From Halieaceae bacterium (GTDB taxonomy: Bacteria; Pseudomonadota; Gammaproteobacteria; Pseudomonadales; Halieaceae): a stretch of 36,729 nt of DNA. This document shows positions 1-7,612 of this stretch, piece after piece. The stretch's first letter is position 1; the number at the start of each line of letters is the position of its first letter. The DNA lies in assembly GCA_026710905.1 (NCBI GenBank), contig JAPOQD010000127.1, forward strand, positions 1 through 36,729. Reading direction: 5' to 3'. The notes under the pieces were generated by a model, which saw only the letters and a list, made by a program, of their open reading frames with translations, did no database searches and was not told the DNA's origin. Made by a program: the position numbers and the translations under genes.

Positions 1-33
1 CACGTGCCGGTGCCGACCCACAACGCGGCGTGA
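1..33 (+). CDS. C-terminal tail of a gene cut by the window edge
   Basis: One frame is open from the first base and ends in TGA at 31-33, giving ten residues (HVPVPTHNAA). The codons are GC-rich like the neighbouring genes. The tail would converge on the minus-strand gene that ends at 138. It is too short to identify, and it could be a chance open frame. Confidence 0.25.
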   Translation, partial: HVPVPTHNAA

Positions 34-137
34 AAGGAACGCCTGACCGCGGCAACAGGTTCGCAACCACGACCCCTTCAACCTGTCATCGGAGCCTTTC
101 TATATCGCTGAAACCCAACTACTTGCAAACATAGATA

Positions 138-695
138 CTACGCGTCAGTGGCAAACTGTTCGCCATCCAGCAGGCTTGCCATTGCCGCCGCCAGGTCGCT
201 GCCCGCCGAGGCAAGCAACTCATGCGGCAGGCGCTGATGGAGCCACAGGGTTTGCAGATTCTGCTGCAAAGCGGACACAGCCGGCAGTGAGACAGTGGCC
301 CCTATGTCCAGGGCGTACATTTTTTTTTGCTGCTGTTGCTCGGCTGACAATTCAACCTGCAGCAATTGCTCACGAGTCGGCTCCACCTCGGCAATGCCTT
401 TGAGTTGCCGCCGCAAGGCGCGTATCGGCAAGAGTACCTGGCTGCGCCAGACGGCCACCGCAGACTCCAGTTGCGCCAATTGGCCAGCCCCCAGCAGCTC
501 ACCGCGGCTGCCGCGCCATAGCGTGTACAGGAGCAGGTTGACATCAAGCTGATACTGGTCCTGCAGGCGCAGGCACCAGTTCGACACTTCCGGCAAGGCA
601 TAGATGGCCAGCGAAAATCGCCACAACGGATTGTCGTTGCTGGCGGCCTGTCGTACTTGGGCGTCCGTAGCGAGGGAAAGACCGTTTTGAGTCAT
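138..695 (-). CDS. TIGR02444 family protein (DUF2390-like), function unknown
   Basis: The 185-residue protein starts at ATG and has the features I associate with the TIGR02444 family of gammaproteobacterial hypotheticals: an N-terminal NPLWRFSLAIYALPEVS block, then LQDQYQLDVNLLLYTLW, then a Gln-rich helical stretch. It is soluble and mostly helical, with no signal peptide or membrane segment. No biochemical role is known to me. It lies downstream of the carbonic anhydrase on the same strand, about 140 bases away, so co-transcription is possible but not shown. The call rests on recognising the family pattern. Confidence 0.75.
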   Translation of the reverse strand: MTQNGLSLATDAQVRQAASNDNPLWRFSLAIYALPEVSNWCLRLQDQYQLDVNLLLYTLWRGSRGELLGAGQLAQLESAVAVWRSQVLLPIRALRRQLKGIAEVEPTREQLLQVELSAEQQQQKKMYALDIGATVSLPAVSALQQNLQTLWLHQRLPHELLASAGSDLAAAMASLLDGEQFATDA

Positions 696-790
696 TTTTT
701 CTGCAATTCTGAGGAGAATAGTGGTTCGTGTGACGAAGACTAGCAGAAAAAAGGGCCAAAACGGCTTTTCCGCAGTAGGACAGTCCCAAG

Positions 791-835
791 TCCGACAGGC
801 TGCTAACCTGTGGGAGCGGCGATTCAGCCGGCGTT
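791..835. repeat. REP-like short palindromic sequence after the carbonic anhydrase gene
   Basis: An ACAGG/CCTGT stem is followed by TGTGGGAGCGGCGATTCAGC. This resembles the common gammaproteobacterial REP motif in which GGAGCGGC pairs with a GCCG arm. It ends two bases before the carbonic anhydrase stop codon. A related sequence (AGAGCGGCTTTGCAGCCG) occurs near 20420, after another gene end. Confidence 0.35.
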
Positions 836-836
836 T

Positions 837-1469
837 TCAAGGTGTTTGGTCCTGGGAGATTTCATCCAGGAACTCGACATCGCCGGTTTCCAGGCAGTAC
901 ACCGCGCCGGTAATACACAGGCCGTCATGTTCGGCCAACTTTTGCAGGATACTGGAGTCGCCCCGCAGTTGCTTCACCGTGTGCTGGATATTGGCGCGCA
1001 CCGCCGCGTTCAGTAAAGTTTGCGGATCTGTATCCCGGTGGATCTCCGAAAGTTCGCTGAACGCTGGCCGAATGCGCCGGACAATGGCCTCCAGGTGCTG
1101 GGAGAAATTCTCGCCGAGACCACGCATTTGATTCAGGGTTGCCTCGACCGCGGCGCAGTGGGTATGTCCCAGCACCACCACCAGCCTGGCGCCGAGGCGC
1201 TGAACAGCGAACTCGACGCTGCCGGTCTGGGAAGGGGCCGCTATATTGCCAGCGACACGGACCACAAAAAGATCGCCAAAACCCTGATCGAAAATCAACT
1301 CGGCCGGAACCCGGGAATCGGCGCAGCCGAGAATAACGGCAAAGGGATGGTGGTTCGCGGCCAGTGAACGGCGCTGCTCCGCAGTCAGCTTGCCGCGGCT
1401 GGCCGTGCCGGAAAGAAAGCGCTGGTTACCCTGTTTCAGTTCCTGCAACGCCTCGGTACTACTCAGCAT
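837..1469 (-). CDS. Beta-class carbonic anhydrase
   Basis: This is a cytoplasmic zinc enzyme that interconverts CO2 and bicarbonate. The beta-class zinc site is complete: GCADSRVP gives Cys49, Asp51 and Arg53, and GHTHC gives His102 and Cys105 (numbering from ATG at 1469). AGNI and the TGSVEFAV segment also fit. The frame can start at GTG 1481, which is inside a plausible AAGGAG Shine-Dalgarno, so I prefer the ATG at 1469. The resulting 210 residues are typical for the family. It lies 82 bases beyond the argG stop on the same strand. Bicarbonate supply for carbamoyl-phosphate, and hence arginine and pyrimidine synthesis, would fit the neighbours argG and pyrC, but that link is inference. Confidence 0.93.
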   Translation of the reverse strand: MLSSTEALQELKQGNQRFLSGTASRGKLTAEQRRSLAANHHPFAVILGCADSRVPAELIFDQGFGDLFVVRVAGNIAAPSQTGSVEFAVQRLGARLVVVLGHTHCAAVEATLNQMRGLGENFSQHLEAIVRRIRPAFSELSEIHRDTDPQTLLNAAVRANIQHTVKQLRGDSSILQKLAEHDGLCITGAVYCLETGDVEFLDEISQDQTP

Positions 1470-1551
1470 GTGTTCCTGCACTCCTTTCTGAAAACCATTT
1501 CTGGCTACCTGTAAGGCGGGGGTCGCTTGCGAGCCGGCCCCAGTACGCTTG

Positions 1552-2772
1552 CTACAGGGAATTTCGGCCTTTGCCGGCGGCGATGCGCAGGCGCAGAGCG
1601 TTTAACTTGATAAAGCCCTCGGCATCCGCTTGTTCGTAAGCGCCGAGGTCTTCTTCAAAAGTGGCGATGCTCTGGTCAAACAGACTGTTGGCGGATTTCC
1701 GTCCCACCACAGACACATTGCCCTTGTATAACTTGAGCCGCACGGTTCCGTTCACCTGCGTCTGGGAATGATCGATCGCAGTTTGCAGCATGATTCTCTC
1801 CGGCGACCACCAATAGCCATTGTAGATCAGGCTGGCGTAGCGCGGCATCAGTTCATCCTTGAAGTGGGCCACTTCCCGGTCAAGCGTCAGTGACTCAATG
1901 GCGCGGTGGGCGCGCAACATGATGGTTCCGCCAGGAGTTTCATAACAGCCACGGGACTTCATGCCCACATAGCGATTTTCGACGATATCAAGGCGGCCAA
2001 TTCCATTGGCGCCACCCAGTTCGTTGAGCCTCGTCAACACTTGCGCCGGGGTCAACTCACTGCCGTCGATGGCGGTAATATCCCCATTACGGTATTCCAG
2101 TTCCACATGGCTGGGCTGATCGGGGGCCTGTTCCGGGCTGACGCTCCAGCGCCACATCTCCTGCTCCGGCTCCGCCCAGGGATCTTCCAGTACGCCGCCT
2201 TCATAGGAAACGTGCAACAGGTTGGCGTCCATGGAATACGGCGACTTGCTCTTGCCGGAAGCAAAATCCACCGGAATACTGTGCTGTTCACAGTACGCCA
2301 TCAGCGATTCGCGGGACCCCAACTCCCATTCACGCCAGGGAGCAATCACGCGAATATCCGGTTTCAGAGCGTAAGCGCCAAGTTCGAAGCGCACCTGATC
2401 ATTGCCCTTGCCAGTAGCGCCGTGGGCAATGGCGTCCGCGCCGCTGGTCGTGGCGATTTCTATCAGGCGCTTGGCAATCAGCGGACGGGCAATGGAGGTG
2501 CCCAGCAAGTACTCGCCTTCATAAACGGCGTTGGCGCGAAACATGGGATACACGAAATCACGCACGAATTCCTCACGCAGGTCTTCGACATGAATTTCCT
2601 CGACACCCAGGGCCGCAGCCTTGGCTCGGGCCGGCTCAACTTCTTCGCCCTGTCCAATGTCGGCGGTAAAGGTAACCACTTCACAGGCGTAGGTTTGCTG
2701 TAGCCAGCGCACAATGACCGAGGTATCCAGGCCCCCGGAATAGGCCAGTACCACTTTGTTCACATTTGTCAT
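1552..2772 (-). CDS. argG: Argininosuccinate synthase
   Basis: The enzyme condenses citrulline and aspartate using ATP, releasing AMP and PPi, in the seventh step of arginine synthesis. The N-terminal AYSGGLDTS is the PPi-loop (N-type ATP pyrophosphatase) motif. [13 protein letters not shown] and the citrulline/aspartate-binding stretch with [15 protein letters not shown] are characteristic. The 406-residue length is standard. The ATG at 2772 is preceded by GGAG at a good distance. In Pseudomonas argG lies near pyrC and rnt, as here, although in this window a large secreted-protein gene, toxin-antitoxin genes and an amidohydrolase gene lie between them. Confidence 0.98.
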   Translation of the reverse strand: MTNVNKVVLAYSGGLDTSVIVRWLQQTYACEVVTFTADIGQGEEVEPARAKAAALGVEEIHVEDLREEFVRDFVYPMFRANAVYEGEYLLGTSIARPLIAKRLIEIATTSGADAIAHGATGKGNDQVRFELGAYALKPDIRVIAPWREWELGSRESLMAYCEQHSIPVDFASGKSKSPYSMDANLLHVSYEGGVLEDPWAEPEQEMWRWSVSPEQAPDQPSHVELEYRNGDITAIDGSELTPAQVLTRLNELGGANGIGRLDIVENRYVGMKSRGCYETPGGTIMLRAHRAIESLTLDREVAHFKDELMPRYASLIYNGYWWSPERIMLQTAIDHSQTQVNGTVRLKLYKGNVSVVGRKSANSLFDQSIATFEEDLGAYEQADAEGFIKLNALRLRIAAGKGRNSL

Positions 2773-2893
2773 GCGCCACTCCGCACCACTGGGGAAACAA
2801 ACAGCGCATTTTACCCCGTGGAGAATAGCGGCGACAGTCCGGGCCCAGACCAGGCGTTATCCGCTGTCACCGTGTAGGGAAGCTCATCACCAT

Positions 2894-2908
2894 GCCGGCG
2901 AAGCCGGC
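2894..2908. repeat. Short GCCGGC hairpin between argG and the large secreted protein gene
   Basis: GCCGGC-GAA-GCCGGC forms a six-base-pair stem with a three-base loop just past the minus-strand stop at 2920. There is no T-tract, so I do not call it an intrinsic terminator. It may be a weak transcript-end hairpin. Confidence 0.3.
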
Positions 2909-2919
2909 GGGGCGGCATT

Positions 2920-5796
2920 TTACGGCGTGGTCCGGAAGGAAAACGGCGCCGTGCCGGCAAACATTTCCAGCAGGTCTGGCAATCGGTTCAGGGCTGCCGT
3001 CACCGAAGCCGCCGTGCTGTCCACCTCGCCGAGCCATAGTTTGGCATCGTCTATCTGAAATTCGCCGTAGGGCGCCCCCGTGCTTGCCAGGGCAGCGCTG
3101 AAGGCGTTCGCCGCATGCAACTTGTTGGCTACAGTCGCGGCATCCCGGCCATCGGGCTTCTGCCCGGCGCCATCGGCCACATTCAGGGCGATTGAAGCCA
3201 GGGTAAATCTTCCCTCGCGCAGGCCGTTGACATAAAAGCCCAGCCCCCCACTGTCGGCATCCCGGCCCAGCAATTGTTGGTAGATGTTGTTGACCAGTTC
3301 CTCATCATCCAGGTCGCCGAAACGATCCTGAAATTCCTTTGAATTGCCAAAGGAATCAATAATTTCCTTCAGTCTGCCATTGGCTTTCTCCAGTTCTCCC
3401 GCCCAGAAGTCGAGACCGCCGGCATCGCCCGGACGCCCGTAATAGGCCACATACATGGTCTGCACCTGATTCCGGTTGTCGTCCCCGGCCACCGTAACCA
3501 GCACCAGCACCTGCGCCAGCGGCGCCTCGTCATAACCCGCGCCGGCCGCTGTGTGGGTCAGTATCACCGCCTGGTCCGCCAAGGCCGCATCGTCCCGCGC
3601 AGTGCTGACCATCACCGTCTGCGCCTGGTCCCAGTTGTCCGCCGTGAACGTCAGCATCGATGGAGTCACCGTAACTGTCCCTTCGGCCCCCGTGGCAGTT
3701 ACCGTCACCACCCCGGCCGGCTCTGCCGCCAGGGCCACTGTGTACTCGGCGCTGCCACCCTCGGGCGCAGTCACCACCGTCTCCGACAACACCAGGGCCG
3801 CGGTAACGGGTGGCAGGGGCTCCGGCTCGGCAGAGGCAGGGGAAATTCTGAGTATTTGATCCGCACCGCCGCCGTTCGAAGTAGTTACATACAGGGCTCC
3901 GTCGAGGCCAAGCATCGGTGTGCGAAGCCGGCCGTAGGCATCGTCGAGTTCGGCTACCACGACCTGGCCCGAGAAAACTGAACCCGAGGTGAACTCGAAC
4001 AGGCGCAGCTTGCTGTCCCTCAGCGTGGCTACCGCCAATCTCCCCTCCCACTCGTCCCAATGTTCGCCCTCAAGGAAGATGGCGCCGCTTGCGGCCAGTG
4101 TGGAAGGTCCCGACGACCACCTGGCCTCAATAGCGCTGGGGAACTCCACGAGGTCAGTCATGGGGACTCTTTCGTTGTAGCCGGGCACCGGATTCCAACC
4201 GTAGTTCCCACCGGCGGCCAGGAGGTTGATCTCGTCATCAACGGTCGGACCGTGCTCCACCGACCACATCTGGCGCGTGCCGGGGCGAAGGGCCAAACCC
4301 TGGACATTTCTATGGCCGTAGGTGTAGATCAAGGGGGATGAAGCGAAGGGGTTGGCCGGCGCTCCGGCGCCCGTCGATGCGTTGACCCGCAGAATCTTTC
4401 CGCCGAGCGAGTTCAGATCCTGCGGAACCGTCCCCGAGGCCGCGTCACCGGTCGCGATCCACAGATAGCCGTCCGCTCCGAAACGCAGCCGGCAGCCGCC
4501 ATGACGGCCGCTAGTGGCGGGAATGCCTCCGACCAGGGGGTCGGCGACTCGGGTAGCCGTGGTGTAGCCGCTATCGATGGTCCAGGCAAGCACCTGCACT
4601 TCGGGCCCGGTATGGCCCTGGCAGGTGTAGAACCGCCGGTTGGTGCCGAAATCGGGATCAACGGCGATCCCCATCAACCCGGTCTCTCCGATGGCGAACA
4701 AATCCCTCAGATCGGCATCAATTCTCTGGACTGTGCCGTCGGTGAACCGGCTGCTCAGCACACCCGCCCGCTCGGTGAACAGCATGGTCCCGTCATGCGT
4801 AAAAGCGATGTCCCAGGGGATGTTCAGGCCGGAGATGAGTGTGGTGACCGAGATCTCAGGTGCGGGCGCCCGCTCACCGACCGGATTGTCCGACACCTCC
4901 TCCGCAGTCCTGCTCGAACCTTGCCCATCGCTGTAGGCCGCGGTGGCCCGCAGGTATTCTCCCCGGTCAACTTCAGTCGGAGCATAGTCGGACCCGCTGG
5001 AGTTGCTGATGGAAGACCAACGGTTCCTGTCCGTGGATTTGGCCCATTGCCAGTTCACCAATCCATCGATGCCGTCCGGGTCGCTCAGCGCTGCTCTGAG
5101 CACGGTTCCAACCCGGGGCTCTGCCGGAAAAAGGCTTACTGCGCCGGCTTCGTCCAGCTTGGTGAAGGTGAGCCGCGCCAACGGTTCATTCGAGAACTTG
5201 CCCGTCCCCTTGATGCTTGCGATGGTCCCCCGCGGCGAGGTGGCGGCGTTGCTCAGTGAAAACTCGGTTCCCTCCTCGGTCCCGGCGTCATAGGGAAACA
5301 GGTCCACAGTGACGGTTTGCCACCAGCCGTCACCATCGGTATTGCGAAGCGACAGCCCGGAGACGCCGACAAACCAGTCCGGGCTGGGAGCGACCATCGT
5401 CACCAATGTAACCAGCGGATGGGCCGCGGTAACCTCAATGTCGACCGTAGCCGTGGCTGTGCCGCCGGACGCGATGGACTTCTCTATGACAGCGAGAACA
5501 TTGGTGTCGCCGTTAACATTGATTTCGGACTTGAGGGCTGCCGTTCCCCCAAGCTCGGCCATGCTCTCGATCCCCGCGCTGGCCGTGCCACCGCTGCGCC
5601 AGTAAGTGACACTGTCATTGTGTACGGCGCCGATCAAGGTCGTGAAATGAGCGCCCGAAGGGGTTGATACCCCACTCGCCAGCGCGTCCCCGGCAAACAT
5701 GCCGGTGAATGTCACCCGATAGGTGGCCGATTGCGCATTGCCTTGCGCCTGTACCGGCGCTGGAATGATCGCCACCAGTACTGCGAGCAACAGCAT
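2920..5796 (-). CDS. Secreted multidomain protein: spondin-like, Ig-like, glucose/sorbosone dehydrogenase-type propeller, DUF4214
   Basis: From ATG 5796 (958 residues) the order is: signal peptide (MLLLAVLVAIIPAPVQAQ); spondin_N-like domain at about 24-200 (YRVTFTGMF, WFVGVSGLSL, PYDAGTEEG); Ig-like DPDG/WQW domain at about 220-310; glucose/sorbosone dehydrogenase propeller at about 313-652 (GETGLMGIAVDPDF, RHGGCRLRFGADGYLW, YGHRNVQGLA, GGNYGWNPVPGY); a beta-sandwich repeat at about 665-768 (EGGSAEYTVALA, LTFTADNWDQAQTV); DUF4214 at about 775-880 (YVAYYGRPGDAGGLDFW, QLLGRDADSGGLGFY). The frame is open upstream to a TTG at 5985, but that would overlap the hicB remnant and lacks an export signal at its start. 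The propeller suggests PQQ-dependent oxidation of a sugar outside the cell, but the substrate is unknown. DUF4214 is frequent in large secreted proteins. Confidence 0.88.
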   Translation of the reverse strand: MLLLAVLVAIIPAPVQAQGNAQSATYRVTFTGMFAGDALASGVSTPSGAHFTTLIGAVHNDSVTYWRSGGTASAGIESMAELGGTAALKSEINVNGDTNVLAVIEKSIASGGTATATVDIEVTAAHPLVTLVTMVAPSPDWFVGVSGLSLRNTDGDGWWQTVTVDLFPYDAGTEEGTEFSLSNAATSPRGTIASIKGTGKFSNEPLARLTFTKLDEAGAVSLFPAEPRVGTVLRAALSDPDGIDGLVNWQWAKSTDRNRWSSISNSSGSDYAPTEVDRGEYLRATAAYSDGQGSSRTAEEVSDNPVGERAPAPEISVTTLISGLNIPWDIAFTHDGTMLFTERAGVLSSRFTDGTVQRIDADLRDLFAIGETGLMGIAVDPDFGTNRRFYTCQGHTGPEVQVLAWTIDSGYTTATRVADPLVGGIPATSGRHGGCRLRFGADGYLWIATGDAASGTVPQDLNSLGGKILRVNASTGAGAPANPFASSPLIYTYGHRNVQGLALRPGTRQMWSVEHGPTVDDEINLLAAGGNYGWNPVPGYNERVPMTDLVEFPSAIEARWSSGPSTLAASGAIFLEGEHWDEWEGRLAVATLRDSKLRLFEFTSGSVFSGQVVVAELDDAYGRLRTPMLGLDGALYVTTSNGGGADQILRISPASAEPEPLPPVTAALVLSETVVTAPEGGSAEYTVALAAEPAGVVTVTATGAEGTVTVTPSMLTFTADNWDQAQTVMVSTARDDAALADQAVILTHTAAGAGYDEAPLAQVLVLVTVAGDDNRNQVQTMYVAYYGRPGDAGGLDFWAGELEKANGRLKEIIDSFGNSKEFQDRFGDLDDEELVNNIYQQLLGRDADSGGLGFYVNGLREGRFTLASIALNVADGAGQKPDGRDAATVANKLHAANAFSAALASTGAPYGEFQIDDAKLWLGEVDSTAASVTAALNRLPDLLEMFAGTAPFSFRTTP

Positions 5797-5909
5797 GGCG
5801 AGGGCGCTGCGCGCATGGCGAAAGCGATTGTCAGCCGTTGCGTCGCGACGGCGAATTTGCGGGAACAGGCCGAGGGAACTTATGTAGAGGGGTGACCTTG
5901 CGGCGCGGC

Positions 5910-6233
5910 TCAACTTGCGGCGCGGGCCAGCGCTTACTCGGCCCACTGGTTCAAACTCTTGCCGGCCAATTGCGCGGCCTTGCAATGAACCTCGGGGCTG
6001 ACGCGAAACATCATCCGGGCCGAATAAGGTTTCTGCGGTCCCTTGCCGAGCCTGGCGCAGGTCTCGATGTAGTCCGCCACAGCCTCATTGAAGGCCGCCA
6101 GAAGAGCTTCGACGTTATCCGCATCCAGGCCGTTACCGTCACGGATACCCGCGATCTTGCCGGTAAAAATCTTGTCCCCGCCCTCATAGCCGACACCGGT
6201 TGAATAACCCTTGTAAGTCATTGCGTTCATCAT
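5910..6233 (-). pseudogene. hicB: HicB-family antitoxin with premature stop
   Basis: The frame opens with MMNAMTYKGYSTGVGYEGGD and runs through the HicB fold (FTGKIAGIRDGNG, AFNEAVADYIETCARLGK). It then enters the ribbon-helix-helix segment (RVSPEVHCKAAQLAGKSLNQ) and stops at TAA (5934-5936) after NQWAE. Reading past the TAA in the same frame gives ALARAAS and a TGA at 5910-5912. That is what the end of this family normally looks like, so a GAA-to-TAA change is the simple explanation. The truncated product (99 residues) lacks most of the last DNA-binding helix. The start overlaps the hicA remnant stop as ATGA, the usual hicAB arrangement. Confidence 0.72.
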
Positions 6234-6313
6234 GGCGTGACTCCAATTCTTTCCAAAAACGCGCGGACGGTGCGAACCTGATAACGCTTGGCTTCTCTGG
6301 CAGGGTGCTGGCG
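6230..6313 (-). pseudogene. hicA: HicA toxin remnant (C-terminal 27 codons)
   Basis: Upstream of hicB, and overlapping it by four bases (ATGA), an open segment encodes RQHPAREAKRYQVRTVRAFL then ERIGVTP and TGA. This matches the end of HicA toxins of this type (HRPHPxxEAKRYQVR...FLERIGVTP). In-frame stops lie immediately upstream (TGA at 6314-6316), and no start codon or N-terminal half is recognisable before the vapC end at 6490. The mRNA-interferase toxin is therefore lost, and only its tail remains. The segment is short, but the family match and the characteristic overlap make the call reasonable. Confidence 0.62.
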
Positions 6314-6489
6314 TCAGTCAGCAAATGTCCAGTTGCAGGCACAGTCTACGGCGAATTATTCGCCCGGGGTCTCAAATCAGTCAAGGCTATTTGTGCTTAC
6401 TCCTGAGTGCTACTAATGCCTGCTGTACGCTCATTTGTGGATTAGCCACATCGAACGGAAGGCAAACCAAGTTTAGATCATCAAAGAAC

Positions 6490-6933
6490 TTATAGTGTAG
6501 TTCCGTCTTCAAGTGGATTCACATGACGCACACCGGCGAAGCGCTTGAAGTCGTGGTCTGCCGAATACACGGTAGCGCCAAGTTCAATGGCCATGGCGGC
6601 GACATGCGCATCAGAGCTCAGGTTGCCTGCTGTTCCGGCGGCCCGAAGCAGATTGCTCAAAATTGGCCAATGGCCTTCACCTGGCGCCACCACCTCTACC
6701 GGCGGTTGCTTCAACCAGGTTTCCACATAGTCGATAGCGGCGTCGGCGGGCATTGGCCGTTGCAGAATATGCGGGTGTGTTGTGATGCGCAGAAACGCCA
6801 GCAGGCAGGGCCAGGGCAAGCCTACGGGAGTGGACCCGGATAGTGTTTCATCAAGCCATTTTCTCGCCGGTTGGTGGTTTGCGGCGTCCGAATTGATGGC
6901 GTAGATCAGCAGATTGGCGTCGATCAGAATCAC
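6490..6933 (-). CDS. VapC-type PIN-domain ribonuclease toxin
   Basis: At 147 residues this is a complete PIN domain. It has MILIDANLLIYA with the first acidic residue Asp5, GLPWPCLLAFLRITTHP, a central NLSSDAHVAAMA with a conserved Asp, and YSADHDFKRF with the last acidic residues, ending in NPL. VapC toxins are Mg-dependent endoribonucleases that cleave tRNA or rRNA and are held inactive by the cognate antitoxin. The ATG overlaps the antitoxin stop by four bases (ATGA), giving coupled translation with antitoxin first. No internal damage is seen, unlike the neighbouring hicAB locus. Confidence 0.9.
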   Translation of the reverse strand: MILIDANLLIYAINSDAANHQPARKWLDETLSGSTPVGLPWPCLLAFLRITTHPHILQRPMPADAAIDYVETWLKQPPVEVVAPGEGHWPILSNLLRAAGTAGNLSSDAHVAAMAIELGATVYSADHDFKRFAGVRHVNPLEDGTTL

Positions 6934-7199
6934 TTGCGTAGCTGCATCTTGCGCACGAGTTCCTCGTTCTCCAGAACATCCGCAAGCCTCAGCGCCTGGT
7001 CCAGGCTGTGAGCGCCCAGCACCTCACCCATGGAAACTGGCCTGGTTCGGTATGGCCGGGCCTGGCTGGCAATGCGGTTGTTGGAGATGCCGGCCCGCAG
7101 GGCTTGGTTTACCACGGTCTTGAAGGGCTGACCCGTTCTGTGACCGATCATCTTCAGCTTTTTAATAATATCGTCGTCTATGGTTAGAGTAGTGCGCAT
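6930..7199 (-). CDS. VapB-type ribbon-helix-helix antitoxin
   Basis: The protein begins MRTTLTIDDDIIKKLKMIGH, the beta-strand and first helix of a CopG/Arc-like ribbon-helix-helix. A second helix (PFKTVVNQALRAGI) follows, then a C-terminal toxin-binding tail. I use ATG 7199 because GGAG lies seven bases upstream. The frame is open ten codons further, but without a ribosome site. The 89-residue product should bind and repress its own promoter in the AT-rich stretch at 7216-7260 and neutralise the PIN toxin whose gene overlaps by four bases. Confidence 0.87.
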   Translation of the reverse strand: MRTTLTIDDDIIKKLKMIGHRTGQPFKTVVNQALRAGISNNRIASQARPYRTRPVSMGEVLGAHSLDQALRLADVLENEELVRKMQLRK

Positions 7200-7612
7200 G
7201 GGTTTTCTCCAAATATTGGTTGACATCATATCATCAAATTATTAGACATAAAAACATCAATCTGTTTCCGTGGGAAGTGAGTATCCACGTTGGAAAAATT
7301 GTAGGTATCGAAGATATATACTACGGCGTGAGGACGCTGGGCCATGACGCTCAGGAAGTTCGGCCCTTTTCCGGTGCGACCCCTACGGCGCGAGGACGCC
7401 GGTCTCGGCCAGTCATCACGCCAATACCGAACGATTACGCACGAGGTTATTGAGAAGTTACGATACCTGGATGAAGCCTGCGCCCACCGGCTGAAAATGT
7501 TCTTGCCGCCGTGGCTCGGCAGCGAGTGCGCCCAATCATCGCGAGGGTTTTGGTAAAGCTATCCCCGCCCGGAAAGTTGACGCTGAAATGTTTCATCACA
7601 TAGGGTACGCGC
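7200..7612. other. Gene-free divergent spacer with imperfect repeats
   Basis: No gene is visible in these 413 bases between the divergent vapB and the amidohydrolase. The first 60 bases are AT-rich and should hold the vapBC promoter. Between about 7320 and 7410 the motif CTACGGCG(T/C)GAGGACGC occurs twice. It is followed by a 32-base segment that recurs near 35740. A short frame in the middle has no start signal or family pattern. Confidence 0.6.
7407..7438 (+). repeat. 32-bp dispersed repeat, copy 1 (partner at 35740-35771)
   Basis: The segment beginning GGCCAGTCATCACGCCAATA matches the segment beginning GGCCAGACATCACGTCAATA at 35740 at 29 of 32 positions, same orientation. The flank before it (CCCCTACGGCGC versus CCCCTAAGGCGC) is also related, so the unit is probably about 65 bases. 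Both copies sit in gene-free DNA near toxin-antitoxin genes. Confidence 0.6.

Noticed and set aside
4501..5259. 252-codon plus-strand frame opposite the secreted mosaic gene
   Set aside because: Antisense shadow; composition follows the third-codon GC bias of the real gene.
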